From JAXDAY01 sp034679345 (GTDB lineage Bacteria; Eisenbacteria; RBG-16-71-46; CAIMUX01; VGJL01): DNA of 64,000 bases. The stretch is taken from positions 92,187 through 156,186 of the forward strand of contig JAXDAY010000017.1 in assembly GCA_034679345.1 (NCBI GenBank), read 5' to 3'. The notes under the pieces are model-generated. The model did no database searches, had not been told where the DNA came from, and saw only the letters and a program-made list of their open reading frames with translations. The translations under genes and the position numbers were made by a program. Below are positions 52,084-61,263 of the stretch, one piece after another (the stretch's first letter is position 1; every line of letters begins with the position of its first letter).

Positions 52084-53831
52084 GCGGGGCGGTAGCGGTT
52101 CGTGATCGGATAGCGGCGGTCCTTCCCGAAGGCCCGCGTGCTGATCTTGATCCCCGGCGGCGCCTGGCGGCGCTTGTACTCGCTTCGATCGATCCACGCG
52201 TAAACCTTGCGCACCGTCTCCGCGTCGAAGCCCCGCGCGACGAGGGCATCGGGCGGTTCCTCGTGCTCGATCCGCGCCTCGAGGATCTGGTCGAGGATCG
52301 GGTAGGGAGGCAGGGAGTCGGAGTCCTTCTGACCCGGGCTGAGTTCGGCGGAAGGGACGCGCGCCAGCGTATCCTCCGGGATCACATCGGTCCCCGGGCC
52401 GGCGGCGTTGCGCCATCGCGCGAGACGGTAGACCAGCAGCTTGGGCAGATCCTTGATCACGGCGAATCCGCCGGCCATGTCCCCGTAGAGAGTGCAGTAC
52501 CCGACGGAGACCTCGCTCTTGTTCCCGGTGGTCAGTACGAGCCCGCCATGATAGTTGGACCACGCCATGAGCAGATTGCCGCGAATCCTCGCTTGAATGT
52601 TCTCCTCGGTCACCCCCAGCGACTCGGTCTGCAGGAGCCGGACGACGGATTCCCGATAGGCCACGAGCAGATCGTGGATCGGCGCTTCGATGAGCGAGAT
52701 GCCAAGGTTCGCCGCGAGCGCGCGTGCGCCGGCGAGGGAGGATTCGGATGTGTAGGGCCCCGGCATCGTGATCGCGTGCACCTTCTTCGGGCCCAGGGCG
52801 TCGGAGGCGATGACGGCCGTGAGGGCCGAGTCGATTCCCCCGCTCAAGCCGATCACGACTTCGCGAAACTGGTTCTTGCGCACGTAGTCGCGCGTGCCGA
52901 GGACAAGCGCACGGTAGACCTCTTCGTCGTAGGAGGGCTCCTCAAGCGGGGAGCGAGCCTCCAACGCGACGCGGTCGGCTCGATCGAGCGATCCCAGATC
53001 GACGATCTCCGGACGTAGTTCGTCCTCGATCTCCTCGATGCCCTCGTAGCGCGGCTGGACGAAGGGCTCCTCATCCAGCGCGGTCTCTGCCGGGACGCTT
53101 CCGGAGTCGATGTCGAGGAGGATCGCATCCTCGCAGAACCTCCGTCCCCGGGCGAGCAGCCTGCCCGCTGCGTCGTAGACGAGACTTCCACCGTCGAATA
53201 CGAGCTCGTCCTGTCCGCCGACGATGTTCAGGTAGGCGAGCGTGACGCCGTGCTCGATCGCGCGGTGCCGGACGAGGCGGGCCCGCTCTTCGACCTTTCC
53301 GGCCGCGTAGGGCGAGGCGGAGATGTTGATGAGGATCGTTGCGCCGTTCTCCGCCTGGATCTTCGGCACGCCGCCCGGAACCCAGATGTCTTCGCAGATG
53401 CTCACGCCGATGGCGTGCTCGCCGAAGCGGAGCACGGGGCAACGCCGTCCCGGCTCGAAGTAGCGCTTTTCGTCGAAGACGCCATAGTTAGGGAGTGTGC
53501 ACTTGCGGTAGGTATGCGCTCTGGAGCCGCGATGAAGGAGGATCGCCGCGTTGTAGAGCCTGTCGCCCTCGAGCACAGGCGCCCCGACCAGAATCCGCGT
53601 CTCGGGGTGGGCCCGGGCGAGCCCGTCGACGGCGCTCGAGGCGTCATCCAGGAATCGCCGGTACCCGAGCAGATCCTCCGGCGGATAGCCGGTGACCGCC
53701 AGCTCCGGAAAGACGACGAGGTCAGGCTGGGCATCGCGCAGCTTGCGGACCGCTGCGTCCATCAGCTCCTGGTTGCCGGCGAGATCGCCGACGGTCGGGT
53801 TGATCTGGATGAGCGCCAGGCGAAGAGTCAT
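52080..53831 (-). CDS. nadE: Glutamine-dependent NAD(+) synthetase
   Basis: Final step of NAD synthesis: amidation of nicotinate adenine dinucleotide using glutamine. The 583-residue protein has an N-terminal nitrilase-type glutaminase (Glu in VFPELAVTGYPPEDLL, Lys in YRKCTLPNYGVF, Cys in SICEDIW) and a C-terminal synthetase with the ATP P-loop GLSGGIDSALT and TTGNKSEVSVGYCTLYGD. Length and order are those of the two-domain, self-sufficient enzyme. ATG 53831 follows AGGGGGG and lies 17 bases after the -10; the extension to 53963 is rejected. Confidence 0.95.
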   Translation of the reverse strand: MTLRLALIQINPTVGDLAGNQELMDAAVRKLRDAQPDLVVFPELAVTGYPPEDLLGYRRFLDDASSAVDGLARAHPETRILVGAPVLEGDRLYNAAILLHRGSRAHTYRKCTLPNYGVFDEKRYFEPGRRCPVLRFGEHAIGVSICEDIWVPGGVPKIQAENGATILINISASPYAAGKVEERARLVRHRAIEHGVTLAYLNIVGGQDELVFDGGSLVYDAAGRLLARGRRFCEDAILLDIDSGSVPAETALDEEPFVQPRYEGIEEIEDELRPEIVDLGSLDRADRVALEARSPLEEPSYDEEVYRALVLGTRDYVRKNQFREVVIGLSGGIDSALTAVIASDALGPKKVHAITMPGPYTSESSLAGARALAANLGISLIEAPIHDLLVAYRESVVRLLQTESLGVTEENIQARIRGNLLMAWSNYHGGLVLTTGNKSEVSVGYCTLYGDMAGGFAVIKDLPKLLVYRLARWRNAAGPGTDVIPEDTLARVPSAELSPGQKDSDSLPPYPILDQILEARIEHEEPPDALVARGFDAETVRKVYAWIDRSEYKRRQAPPGIKISTRAFGKDRRYPITNRYRPA

Positions 53832-53847
53832 CGTCCCCCCTGCGGCG

Positions 53848-53876
53848 ATCCTAGGGGGGGGGCCGACAAGGGTCAA
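53848..53876 (-). promoter_or_regulatory. Promoter of nadE
   Basis: Minus strand: TTGACC (53876-53871), 17 bases, TAGGAT (53853-53848). The spacer holds a nine-base C run (G run on the plus strand). The leader would be only about 10 bases, just enough for the ribosome site. Confidence 0.6.
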
Positions 53877-53945
53877 GGCGCCCAAGCGAGCCACCCGGAG
53901 ATCAAGAGCGGGCGCCTCCCGGCCGATGATTATCCGGAGAAGCGG

Positions 53946-55643
53946 ATGAATCGCAGACGGCACATCGACGGCGAGCCACGCGCGGCGATCCGGGGCGACG
54001 GATGCTGCGCCACGCGCCTCCTGGCAATCGGCGGGCTCGTGGCCGTGCTCCTCCTCGCGGCCTGCGGCCGCAAGCCCGACCGACCCGCGGGGGCCGCGGA
54101 GGGGCCGCGGCAGGGCGGAGTTCTGCGTGTGCTCTCCGAGCCTGCGGTCTGCCTCGATCCGCGCGCGGTCGATGAAGTCTACGAATCAGCCGTCGTCCGG
54201 CAGGTCTGCCAGGGGCTGCTCGCCTTCGACCCGTCCCTTCGCCTCGGCGCGAGCCTGGCCCGCAGCTGGACGATTTCTCCCGACGGGATCATCTACCGGT
54301 TCTCTCTCCGTCCAGGGATCCGCTTCCACGACGGTTCGCTCCTCTCCGCGTCCGACGTCGTCTTCTCGATCGAGCGCTGCCTTGATCCCGGCATGGAGGG
54401 GACCTGCCTGGCCGGCAGCTACCTGCTGCAGATTAGGGGGGCGCGAGAGTTCCATGCGGGCTCGGCTCCCTCGATCAACGGGCTTCGGGCGCTCGATGAA
54501 TCCACGGTCGAGATCGAGCTCGAATCGCCGATGGCGAGCTTCCTCAAGGTGATGGCGATGGATCAGACGACGATCCTCCCGCGCGCGGTCTACGAAGGGT
54601 TGGAAGAGCGGGCGGCCGCCGAGACTCCCGTCGGGACCGGGCCATTCCGATTCGTCGGGCGTCGCGCGAACGGGACGATCGCGCTTGCCCGATTCGACGA
54701 CTACTGGGGGAATCCCGCCGATCTCGATACCGTCCTCTTCGTCCCGATCGAGGCGGCTGTGATGGGCAAGGAGCCGGAAGCCATCGCCACCGGCGAGGTC
54801 GCCTTCGGCACGCTCAGCTCCGGAGCGAGCGCCGCGGCGCGTTCCCTCGGACTTCGCATCTTCCGATCGCCCGAGCTTTCGCTCGCCTTCGTCGGGCTTC
54901 GATGCGACCGGCCGCCCTTCGACACTCCGGCGGTCCGGCGGGCCGCGCTCCTCGCCGTGCGACGCGACGAGATCCGCTCGGTCGATCCCGAGGGGATCGT
55001 TCCCGTATTCGGACTTCTACCGCCGGGAATGCCCGGCAGGATGCCGGTCGACCAGATGCCGCGCTCCGATCTTGAGGAAGCGCGCCGGATCCTCGCCGAG
55101 GCGGGCTACCCCGGCGGAAGAGGGCTGGCCCCGGTCACCATCGGTGTGACAAGGGGTGGACCGGCAAGCCGGGAGATCGACCGGCGAATCGGCGACGACT
55201 TGCGGGCGATCGGCCTCGACATCGAGATGGCGAGCTTCAGCTGGCGTGAGCTCGACAGCCTGGCGATCGAGGGCGCCCTCCAGGCGTTTGTGATGAGCTG
55301 GGTCGCCGATATGCCCGATCCCGACGCCTTCCTCTATCCGCTGTTGCACAGCCGAGGCGAGAGCAACCTCTTCGCGTACTCCTCCCCGGAAGCCGACGAG
55401 CTGCTCGACAGGGGCCGTCACATCGGCATCGAGTCGCAGAGGCCGGCGATCTACCAGCGGCTCCAGGACGTCGTGCTTCGAGACGCGCCGCTCATCCCCC
55501 TCTATCACTCATCGATCGCCTACGCCTGGCGACCCGACTTCGATGGCGTCGAGATTGGACCGACGGGATTCTCCTTTGTCCGTTTCGAACGCATCCATCG
55601 CGCGACGTCCGTGGCCCTGGCTTCGACGGGCGGGCTCCAATGA
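53946..55643 (+). CDS. ABC-type solute-binding lipoprotein (family 5, peptide/nickel type)
   Basis: A 565-residue lipoprotein with a clean lipobox (LLLAAC, Cys40). The family 5 pattern is present: GGVLRVLSEPAVCLDPRAVDE, GLLAFDPSLRLGASLARSW, IYRFSLRPGIRFHDGSLLSASDVVFS and GTGPFRFVGRRANG. These proteins capture oligopeptides, nickel or related ligands. No permease or ATPase gene is near; instead the stop overlaps a histidine kinase gene (ATGA), suggesting it works as a sensor input. ATG 53946 follows CCGGAG. Confidence 0.9.
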   Translation: MNRRRHIDGEPRAAIRGDGCCATRLLAIGGLVAVLLLAACGRKPDRPAGAAEGPRQGGVLRVLSEPAVCLDPRAVDEVYESAVVRQVCQGLLAFDPSLRLGASLARSWTISPDGIIYRFSLRPGIRFHDGSLLSASDVVFSIERCLDPGMEGTCLAGSYLLQIRGAREFHAGSAPSINGLRALDESTVEIELESPMASFLKVMAMDQTTILPRAVYEGLEERAAAETPVGTGPFRFVGRRANGTIALARFDDYWGNPADLDTVLFVPIEAAVMGKEPEAIATGEVAFGTLSSGASAAARSLGLRIFRSPELSLAFVGLRCDRPPFDTPAVRRAALLAVRRDEIRSVDPEGIVPVFGLLPPGMPGRMPVDQMPRSDLEEARRILAEAGYPGGRGLAPVTIGVTRGGPASREIDRRIGDDLRAIGLDIEMASFSWRELDSLAIEGALQAFVMSWVADMPDPDAFLYPLLHSRGESNLFAYSSPEADELLDRGRHIGIESQRPAIYQRLQDVVLRDAPLIPLYHSSIAYAWRPDFDGVEIGPTGFSFVRFERIHRATSVALASTGGLQ

Positions 55644-57685
55644 AGCGCCGCGCCCCGCGGATTCCGCTGGCGAGCCGCATCTCGCTCACGTTCAGTTGCC
55701 TGATCCTATTGATCTTCACGCTCTCCGCCTTGCTGACGGAGCGCCACCTCGCCCGTTCGATGAGAGAACAGGCGGAGGTCCGGCTGGCCGGCTACGCTCG
55801 GAGCCTCGCCGCCATCTGTCTTCCTTCACTGATGGCTTACGACTACGTGACGCTCCAGCAAGTCGCCGACGACACCCTGCGCGAGCCTGGAGTCGTAGGG
55901 GCGGTCATCCTTGACAAGGAGGGGTTGATCGCGGGGTCGGGCGGTCGTCGCGAGCTGGTCGGGCAGAGGGTGACGGATCCGATCGGGCTGCGGGCCGTGG
56001 TCGCTCCGGAAGCCTATCTCACGGAGGAGCCTGACGACTCGGGAGCGCCGAGGCTGGAGTGGATCCAGCCGGTCTTCGGAGATCATGGGACGCGGTGGGG
56101 AACGGTTCGCGTCGGCCTCTCCCTGGTGGGGCTTGAGGAACGGGTGCGCGAGACGCGCGGAATCGTCATCTACATGGCGCTCGTCGGCGCGCTGCTGGCG
56201 TTGATCATCTCCAACCGGATCGCCAGAAGGATCACACACCCGCTCGCCGTCCTCGTGCGCAAGGCAAACGGGCTTGCCGAGGGAGGGTGGAATCCGGAGC
56301 CGCAGATCCGTACGGGAGACGAGATCGAGGCGCTCGCAGAGCAGTTCGCCACCGCCGCCGAGGGACTCGACCGGCAGAAACGAGAGCTGATCCGCGCGCG
56401 GGACGAGCTCGCGGTCCTGAACGCGACACTCGAGCAGAAGGTCCGCGAACGAACGGCCGAGCTCGTGGAATCCCAGGAGAAGTACCGTCTTCTCGTGGAG
56501 GCCTCTCCCGATCCGCTCTGTCTCATCCAGAGGGGACGTTTCCGCTTCGTCAATCGCGCCTTCTGCGAGACCTTCGGCTATACCGAGGAGCAGGTCTCCG
56601 CCGACGGCTTCGGAATCGACAAGCTTCTCCACCCCGACTTCGTGAGGATCGTCGGCGAGATCCTCGATTCGGCCGAGCGTCGGAGGGACTCGGTCGACAC
56701 CGACTGCGTCGCGATCGGCCGCGGAGGGCGAAGCCTCGACTTCAACTTGCGCGGGCGGTGCGTCACGTATCAGGGAACGGCGGTCGTGGAGCTTCTCTGG
56801 CTTGATCTGACGGACCAGAAGCGCCTGATGCGGCAGATGGTGCAGAGCGAACGGCTGCGCGGAATCGGCGAGATGACCACCATGGTGGCCCATAACTTCA
56901 ACAATCTCCTCTCGGTGATCCTCGGTCGCACGCAGTTGCTCCAGGCGCGCACCGACGACGATGCGGTCCGCAAGGGTCTGGAGATCATTCGCACCGCGGC
57001 GCTCCAGGGCGGCGAGATCGTCAAGCGGATCCAGGACTACTCCGGCGAGACGAGCGACATGCAGTTCCGGGAAGTGAATCTCGCGGCAGTGGTGCGCGAT
57101 GTCGTCGCCTACATGGAAAACGTATGGAAGGTGACCCGCCCGCCCGGCACCGGCCGCGTCCAGGTCGAGCTGAACGCCGAGGCCACGCCTCCCGTCCACG
57201 GCTCCGAGACCCTCCTCGCCGAGGTGTTCAAGCATGTCCTCGCCAACGCAGCCGAGGCGATGCCGAAGGGTGGGATCGTCGGGATCGGCGTCGCATCCCA
57301 GGGCGAGACGGTGTGCGTGTCGGTGCAGGATTCCGGGAACGGGATGACCCCCGAGGTGCGCCGGCGCGCGTTCGATCCCTTCTACACGACGAAGGGGTCG
57401 CAGACGCGGGGTCTGGGGCTCTCGGTGAGTTACGGCCTGATCCAGCGCCATCGAGGTCGAATCGACATCTATCCCATCGAGGGTGGGGGAACGAAGGTCG
57501 AGATCGTGATCCCCGCCTTGCGCGTGGGCCAGAATCCGGACGGCCGCCGCGACGACTCGCCCGTCGTCTTCCTCACCGAGGAACAGAAGACGGCTCGGGA
57601 GATCCGTCGCAACCTCCGCAGCCGCGCGTCGAACTCAGCCGGGAACCAGGCGCGCGCGACCGGCGACGACTCCGTCGCCGCTTGA
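55640..57685 (+). CDS. Sensor histidine kinase with PAS domain
   Basis: A 681-residue membrane kinase: helix at 16-33, periplasmic sensor (about 35-172), second helix (IVIYMALVGALLALIISNRI), HAMP, coiled coil (ARDELAVLNATLEQKVRERT), PAS domain (LVEASPDPLCLIQRGRFRFV), then the kinase core: phospho-accepting His418 in MVAHNFNNLLSVI, N-box EVFKHVLANAAEAM, G-boxes VQDSGNGM and RGLGLSVSYGL. The H-box type is NtrB-like. There is no response regulator gene in the window, so it is an orphan by position. It overlaps the solute-binding lipoprotein gene, a likely functional partner. Confidence 0.93.
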   Translation: MKRRAPRIPLASRISLTFSCLILLIFTLSALLTERHLARSMREQAEVRLAGYARSLAAICLPSLMAYDYVTLQQVADDTLREPGVVGAVILDKEGLIAGSGGRRELVGQRVTDPIGLRAVVAPEAYLTEEPDDSGAPRLEWIQPVFGDHGTRWGTVRVGLSLVGLEERVRETRGIVIYMALVGALLALIISNRIARRITHPLAVLVRKANGLAEGGWNPEPQIRTGDEIEALAEQFATAAEGLDRQKRELIRARDELAVLNATLEQKVRERTAELVESQEKYRLLVEASPDPLCLIQRGRFRFVNRAFCETFGYTEEQVSADGFGIDKLLHPDFVRIVGEILDSAERRRDSVDTDCVAIGRGGRSLDFNLRGRCVTYQGTAVVELLWLDLTDQKRLMRQMVQSERLRGIGEMTTMVAHNFNNLLSVILGRTQLLQARTDDDAVRKGLEIIRTAALQGGEIVKRIQDYSGETSDMQFREVNLAAVVRDVVAYMENVWKVTRPPGTGRVQVELNAEATPPVHGSETLLAEVFKHVLANAAEAMPKGGIVGIGVASQGETVCVSVQDSGNGMTPEVRRRAFDPFYTTKGSQTRGLGLSVSYGLIQRHRGRIDIYPIEGGGTKVEIVIPALRVGQNPDGRRDDSPVVFLTEEQKTAREIRRNLRSRASNSAGNQARATGDDSVAA

Positions 57686-57704
57686 GACCCCCCGCCGCCC
57701 ATCC

Positions 57705-57733
57705 TTGCAGGCCGATCGGACCGGTGCTAGCGT
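57705..57733 (+). promoter_or_regulatory. Promoter of the FN3/NHL lipoprotein gene
   Basis: TTGCAG (57705-57710), 17 bases, TAGCGT (57728-57733) with an extended TGC. Only nine bases separate the -10 from ATG 57743, so the transcript would have almost no leader. Confidence 0.6.
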
Positions 57734-57742
57734 GAGCGAATC

Positions 57743-59692
57743 ATGGTTCGAGATGAAATGGCCGAAAGCCTAGAAGTGAACGCTTTGAGGATCTCCGACC
57801 ATTCTCTGCGGCCGCCGCGCCGGATGCATCTGCTCCCGCTCCTGGGTCTCCTCGCGCTCGCTTCGTGCGGGGACTCCGACGACGGGCCGCAACCCGACAC
57901 GATCCCTCCGGGAGCCGTTCAGGACCTCGCCGCCAGCGACACGAGCGCGACCTGGGTGGATCTCGCATGGACGGCCCCTGCGGAAGACGGCGCGTCGGGC
58001 GGCCCGGTCGCTTCGTTCGATCTGCGCTATGTCCGGGTCGGTTCCGCCGGGGAGTGGGATGATTGGACGGAGGTGGAAGGTGAGCCGGCGCCCGCCACCC
58101 CCGGAAGCCGCCAGTCGGCGCGCATCGAAGGGCTCGCGCCCGACAGCCTCTATAGCATGGCGCTCAAGAGCCGCGACGATGCAGGGCTTCTCTCGCCCCT
58201 CTCGAATGTCGTCACCCTGAGGACGAGGAACGATCCGTTTCCGCCTGGGCCGATCTCGGATCTGCGGCCGCTGGTGGTGAGGAGGGATTCGGTGCGGCTG
58301 GGCTGGACGGCCCCGGCGGAGGACGGATCCTCGGGCGGGCCGGTCGCTTCCTACGATCTTCGCGTCCGCCTGCGCGGGCTCGACGAGGGGGTATGGGATC
58401 GCGCCGATCGGATCGAAGGAGAGCCCGTCCCCGCCGCGCCCGGCTCGGCGGAGAGCGCATGGGTCGGCGGACTGCTGCCCTCCACCTTGTACGCCTTCGG
58501 GATCAAGAGCCGCGATGTCGGGGGTCTCGAATCGGGGCTGTCCAACGTCGCGTTCGTCACGACCGCCGCGCTTCCGGACACGATCCCTCCCGCGGCCGTG
58601 TCGGATCTACGTCAGGTCGACATCCACTCGACGAGCGTGCTCGTTCGCTGGACCGCCACGGGCGACGATCAGTTCGAGGGCCGGGCCTCGGCGTACGACC
58701 TTCGCTACCGGCAGGGGGGCATCGGCGAGTCGCTCTGGGACGATGCCACCCGCGTGGATGGGCTCGCCCCTCCTCAGGATCCGGGGAGGTTGGAGCAGTT
58801 TGAGATCCAGGGGCTCCAGGCCGATATCCTCTATGGAATCGCCATGCTCGTCTACGACGAGGCCGGAAACGCGTCCGAGCTGAGCAACGTCCTCGAGGTC
58901 ACGCCGCCGCCCCCGATCCCTCTCTTCATCGATCCGCGAGGTCTGGACGGAGATCCCACATCGCGCGTGATCCTGGTCGCGGACCATGGGGACGACTCGG
59001 TCTACCGTCTCGCCCAGGACGGCAGCAAGTCGGAGCTCGCGAGGATCGCAGGCGTGCTCTCGGTTTCGAGCGTCAATTCGCTGATCACGTACGCGACGGC
59101 GGACGGTTCGACTCCAGGAAGCGGACGCCTCTGGAGCTTCGGAGGCAGCACTTCGCAACCGATGCTCCTGGCGAACCTCGACGTCTCCCCGGTCGATCTG
59201 GACATCGACTCCAACGGGTATCTCCTGGTCACGGGCAGCGGCATGCAGGGGCGGTTGCTCCGCTTCCGACCCACGCCCGGTTTGCTCGAGGAGCTGGTCA
59301 CGATCGTCGACGGGGAGCCGGCCGGCATCGCTGCGGGTCTCGACGGGGCGATCTACTTCGGCGTGAATCGATCCGCTGACGCGTGGCTTCGCAGGCGCCA
59401 TTCCGACGGCACGCTGGAGGATTTCCATCCGCTCGGCGAAGGGCGCATCTGTGGCGATCTGACCTCGGACCCGGCGAGCGGGACGATCTGGTATCTGGAT
59501 TCCACGGCCGCGGCCGTGATCCGTGTGACCCCCGAGGGCCAGGCCGACACGTTGGCGAAGGGACTCGATGAGCCGGTGGCCATCGCCGCAGGCCCGGGTC
59601 CGTCCCTCTATTACTGCAACTCGAGGGGGTTCGTCGTGGTCCGGGAAGTCGAAGAGCGTCCGCGGGAGCCACGGGCAAAGAGGAGGCCATGA
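57743..59692 (+). CDS. Exported lipoprotein with three fibronectin type III domains and a propeller-like C-terminus
   Basis: Up to 649 residues. The lipobox LALASC (Cys42) follows a long N-region; an internal ATG at 57824 would give a shorter, normal signal peptide, but the promoter position favours 57743. Three FN3 repeats begin with PPGAVQDLAASDTSATWVDL, PPGPISDLRPLVVRRDSVRL and PPAAVSDLRQVDIHSTSVLV and contain LYSMALKSRD-type strands. The last ~230 residues hold repeated propeller-like units (RVILVADHGDDSVYRLAQDG, AIYFGVNRSADAWLRRR, SGTIWYLDSTAAAVIRV). Probably a surface lipoprotein; no enzyme motif seen. Its stop overlaps the DHH gene. Confidence 0.8.
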   Translation: MVRDEMAESLEVNALRISDHSLRPPRRMHLLPLLGLLALASCGDSDDGPQPDTIPPGAVQDLAASDTSATWVDLAWTAPAEDGASGGPVASFDLRYVRVGSAGEWDDWTEVEGEPAPATPGSRQSARIEGLAPDSLYSMALKSRDDAGLLSPLSNVVTLRTRNDPFPPGPISDLRPLVVRRDSVRLGWTAPAEDGSSGGPVASYDLRVRLRGLDEGVWDRADRIEGEPVPAAPGSAESAWVGGLLPSTLYAFGIKSRDVGGLESGLSNVAFVTTAALPDTIPPAAVSDLRQVDIHSTSVLVRWTATGDDQFEGRASAYDLRYRQGGIGESLWDDATRVDGLAPPQDPGRLEQFEIQGLQADILYGIAMLVYDEAGNASELSNVLEVTPPPPIPLFIDPRGLDGDPTSRVILVADHGDDSVYRLAQDGSKSELARIAGVLSVSSVNSLITYATADGSTPGSGRLWSFGGSTSQPMLLANLDVSPVDLDIDSNGYLLVTGSGMQGRLLRFRPTPGLLEELVTIVDGEPAGIAAGLDGAIYFGVNRSADAWLRRRHSDGTLEDFHPLGEGRICGDLTSDPASGTIWYLDSTAAAVIRVTPEGQADTLAKGLDEPVAIAAGPGPSLYYCNSRGFVVVREVEERPREPRAKRRP

Positions 59693-60720
59693 ATCGCGCG
59701 CAGCGCAGGCTGCGCCGGCTTGCCGATGCGCTCGCAGGCAAGCAACGCCTCCTCATCCTGACGCACGACAATCCGGATCCGGACGCCATCGCGTCCGCCT
59801 GGCTCCTCGGCAAGGTTCTCCGCAGGATCCAGGGACCCAAGCATCAGCTGGCCTATGGGGGAATCATCGGGCGCACGGAGAACCGCGCCTTGATCGATGT
59901 CCTGAGGATTCCGCTGTCGCCGCTTGCGTCCCTGGGGGTCGAGGACTTTGACGCGGTCGCGCTCGTAGACACCCAGCCCAAGACGGGGAACAACTCGCTG
60001 CCCGGCGACCGGACGGCGACCGTCGTCCTCGATCACCACCCGTGCCGCCGACCCACTCGGGAGGTTCCGTACTACGACATTCGGGAAGAATACGGCGCGA
60101 CGACCACGATCCTCTATGAGTACTTCCAGGCAGCCGAGGGCCAGCTCGATCGTCGTCTGGCGACGGCCATCTTTCACGCGATTCGCTCTGAAACGCAGAA
60201 TCTAGGCCGTGAAGCCGGGAAGCCGGACGGAGAGGTCTTCTTGGCCTGTTTCCCGTTCGTGGACAACCAGGCGCTTTCGGTCATCGAGCACGCGCCTCTG
60301 CCCCGCGCGTGGTTTGGAATGCTCGATCGCGCGATCGACGGGACGCTGATCTACGGCGATGTGGCGGTGACCGTCCTCGGGGAGATTCAGTGGCCGGACA
60401 TGGTGGCGCAGTTCGCCGACCTGATCATCCGGTTGGAGGGGGTGGCGTGGTGCCTCTGCCTCGGCCAGTATCGGGGCGATCTCCTCCTCTCGATCCGCAC
60501 TCAGAAGCGGCGGGCGAACGCGGGCAAGGTGATCCGCTCCATCGTGGGAAGCCAGGGGACCGCCGGCGGTCACGACATGATCGCCGGGGGGAAGATGGCC
60601 GGCGGGGCGCTCACCTATGCGCGGGCCCGACGGACGGAAGCTCTGGTGGTGAAGCGCTTGCTCCGGTTCCTTGGCGCCGCGGGCATGCGTCCCACCCATC
60701 TGACGAGGTCCGCGCCGTAA
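59689..60720 (+). CDS. DHH/DHHA1 phosphoesterase (NrnA-like)
   Basis: A 343-residue member of the DHH superfamily. Metal motifs: THDNPDPDA (25-33, His26/Asp30/Asp32), LVDTQPK (Asp94) and VLDHHPC (about 113-119); the DHHA1 motif appears as GGHDMIAGGKM. Relatives hydrolyse nanoRNA, pAp or c-di-AMP. The GGH motif reads GGHDMIAG, close to the NrnA consensus GGHPxAAG. Ends in a basic tail. It starts by ATGA overlap with the lipoprotein gene and is followed by the perR promoter. Confidence 0.88.
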   Translation: MNRAQRRLRRLADALAGKQRLLILTHDNPDPDAIASAWLLGKVLRRIQGPKHQLAYGGIIGRTENRALIDVLRIPLSPLASLGVEDFDAVALVDTQPKTGNNSLPGDRTATVVLDHHPCRRPTREVPYYDIREEYGATTTILYEYFQAAEGQLDRRLATAIFHAIRSETQNLGREAGKPDGEVFLACFPFVDNQALSVIEHAPLPRAWFGMLDRAIDGTLIYGDVAVTVLGEIQWPDMVAQFADLIIRLEGVAWCLCLGQYRGDLLLSIRTQKRRANAGKVIRSIVGSQGTAGGHDMIAGGKMAGGALTYARARRTEALVVKRLLRFLGAAGMRPTHLTRSAP

Positions 60721-60726
60721 TTATCC

Positions 60727-60755
60727 TTGTGATTCTGATCTCTGGTTCGTATGCT
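60727..60755 (+). promoter_or_regulatory. Promoter of perR
   Basis: TTGTGA (60727-60732), 17 bases, TATGCT (60750-60755). Transcription would start near 60762, 27 bases before the ATG at 60789. Confidence 0.55.
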
Positions 60756-60763
60756 CGTATACG
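60748..60763. promoter_or_regulatory. Candidate PerR/Fur operator over the perR -10
   Basis: CGTAT, six bases, ATACG: a perfect inverted repeat with five-base arms, A/T-rich relative to its surroundings and overlapping the -10 and predicted start. Position suggests negative autoregulation; it is not a canonical Per or Fur box. Confidence 0.4.
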
Positions 60764-60788
60764 GAGTTTGCGGTGGTTTGGAGGGTGC

Positions 60789-61232
60789 ATGCTTGAGCCG
60801 GAACGCCTGACCGAGGTCTTCCGCAAGGCCGGATTGCGGTGGACTCCCCAACGACGCGCGGTCGCCGAAGTCCTTTGGGGCGCGACAACTCATCCCAGCG
60901 CCGAGGACGTCTTCCAGCAGGTTCGGCAGCGCCACGCCGCGATGTCTCGAGCCACCGTCTACAACACGATGGAGGCTCTCGCGGCCATTGGCCAGATCGA
61001 GACCCTTCGGGGCGTGACGGGAACGAGGCGCTTCGATCCCAACACGGCTCCGCATCATCACGCCATCTGCCGTGTCTGCGGCCGCATTGAGGACGTCCCC
61101 ACGCTCGTGCGGCTCGGGAACGGCTCCACGATGGATTTGATCCTCCCGGGCTTTCGAGCCGAGCGGTGCCGGATCGAGATCGAAGGCGTCTGCGCCTCCT
61201 GCGACGGCGGCTCCCCCTCGGCCGCCGACTGA
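60789..61232 (+). CDS. perR: Fur family peroxide-responsive regulator (PerR-like)
   Basis: A 147-residue Fur-family repressor. Winged helix: TPQRRAVAEVLWG and SRATVYNTMEALAAIG. The regulatory metal residues match Bacillus subtilis PerR with a shift of two: His35, Asp83, His89, His91 and Asp102 (PerR His37, Asp85, His91, His93, Asp104). Asp at the last place marks PerR rather than Fur, which has Glu. The structural zinc site is complete: Cys94 and Cys97, Cys135 and Cys138. So it probably senses peroxide through metal-catalysed histidine oxidation. ATG 60789 follows GGAGGG. It heads the CCG-DUF3501-ferredoxin genes. Confidence 0.88.
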   Translation: MLEPERLTEVFRKAGLRWTPQRRAVAEVLWGATTHPSAEDVFQQVRQRHAAMSRATVYNTMEALAAIGQIETLRGVTGTRRFDPNTAPHHHAICRVCGRIEDVPTLVRLGNGSTMDLILPGFRAERCRIEIEGVCASCDGGSPSAAD

Positions 61233-61263
61233 GCGGGGGCATCGGGCTCGGCTCGAGGAGGAG

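Noticed and set aside
53848..53870. G-run of nine bases as a G-quadruplex or frameshift site
   Set aside because: A single run cannot form a quadruplex alone and it is in the promoter spacer, not in a coding frame.
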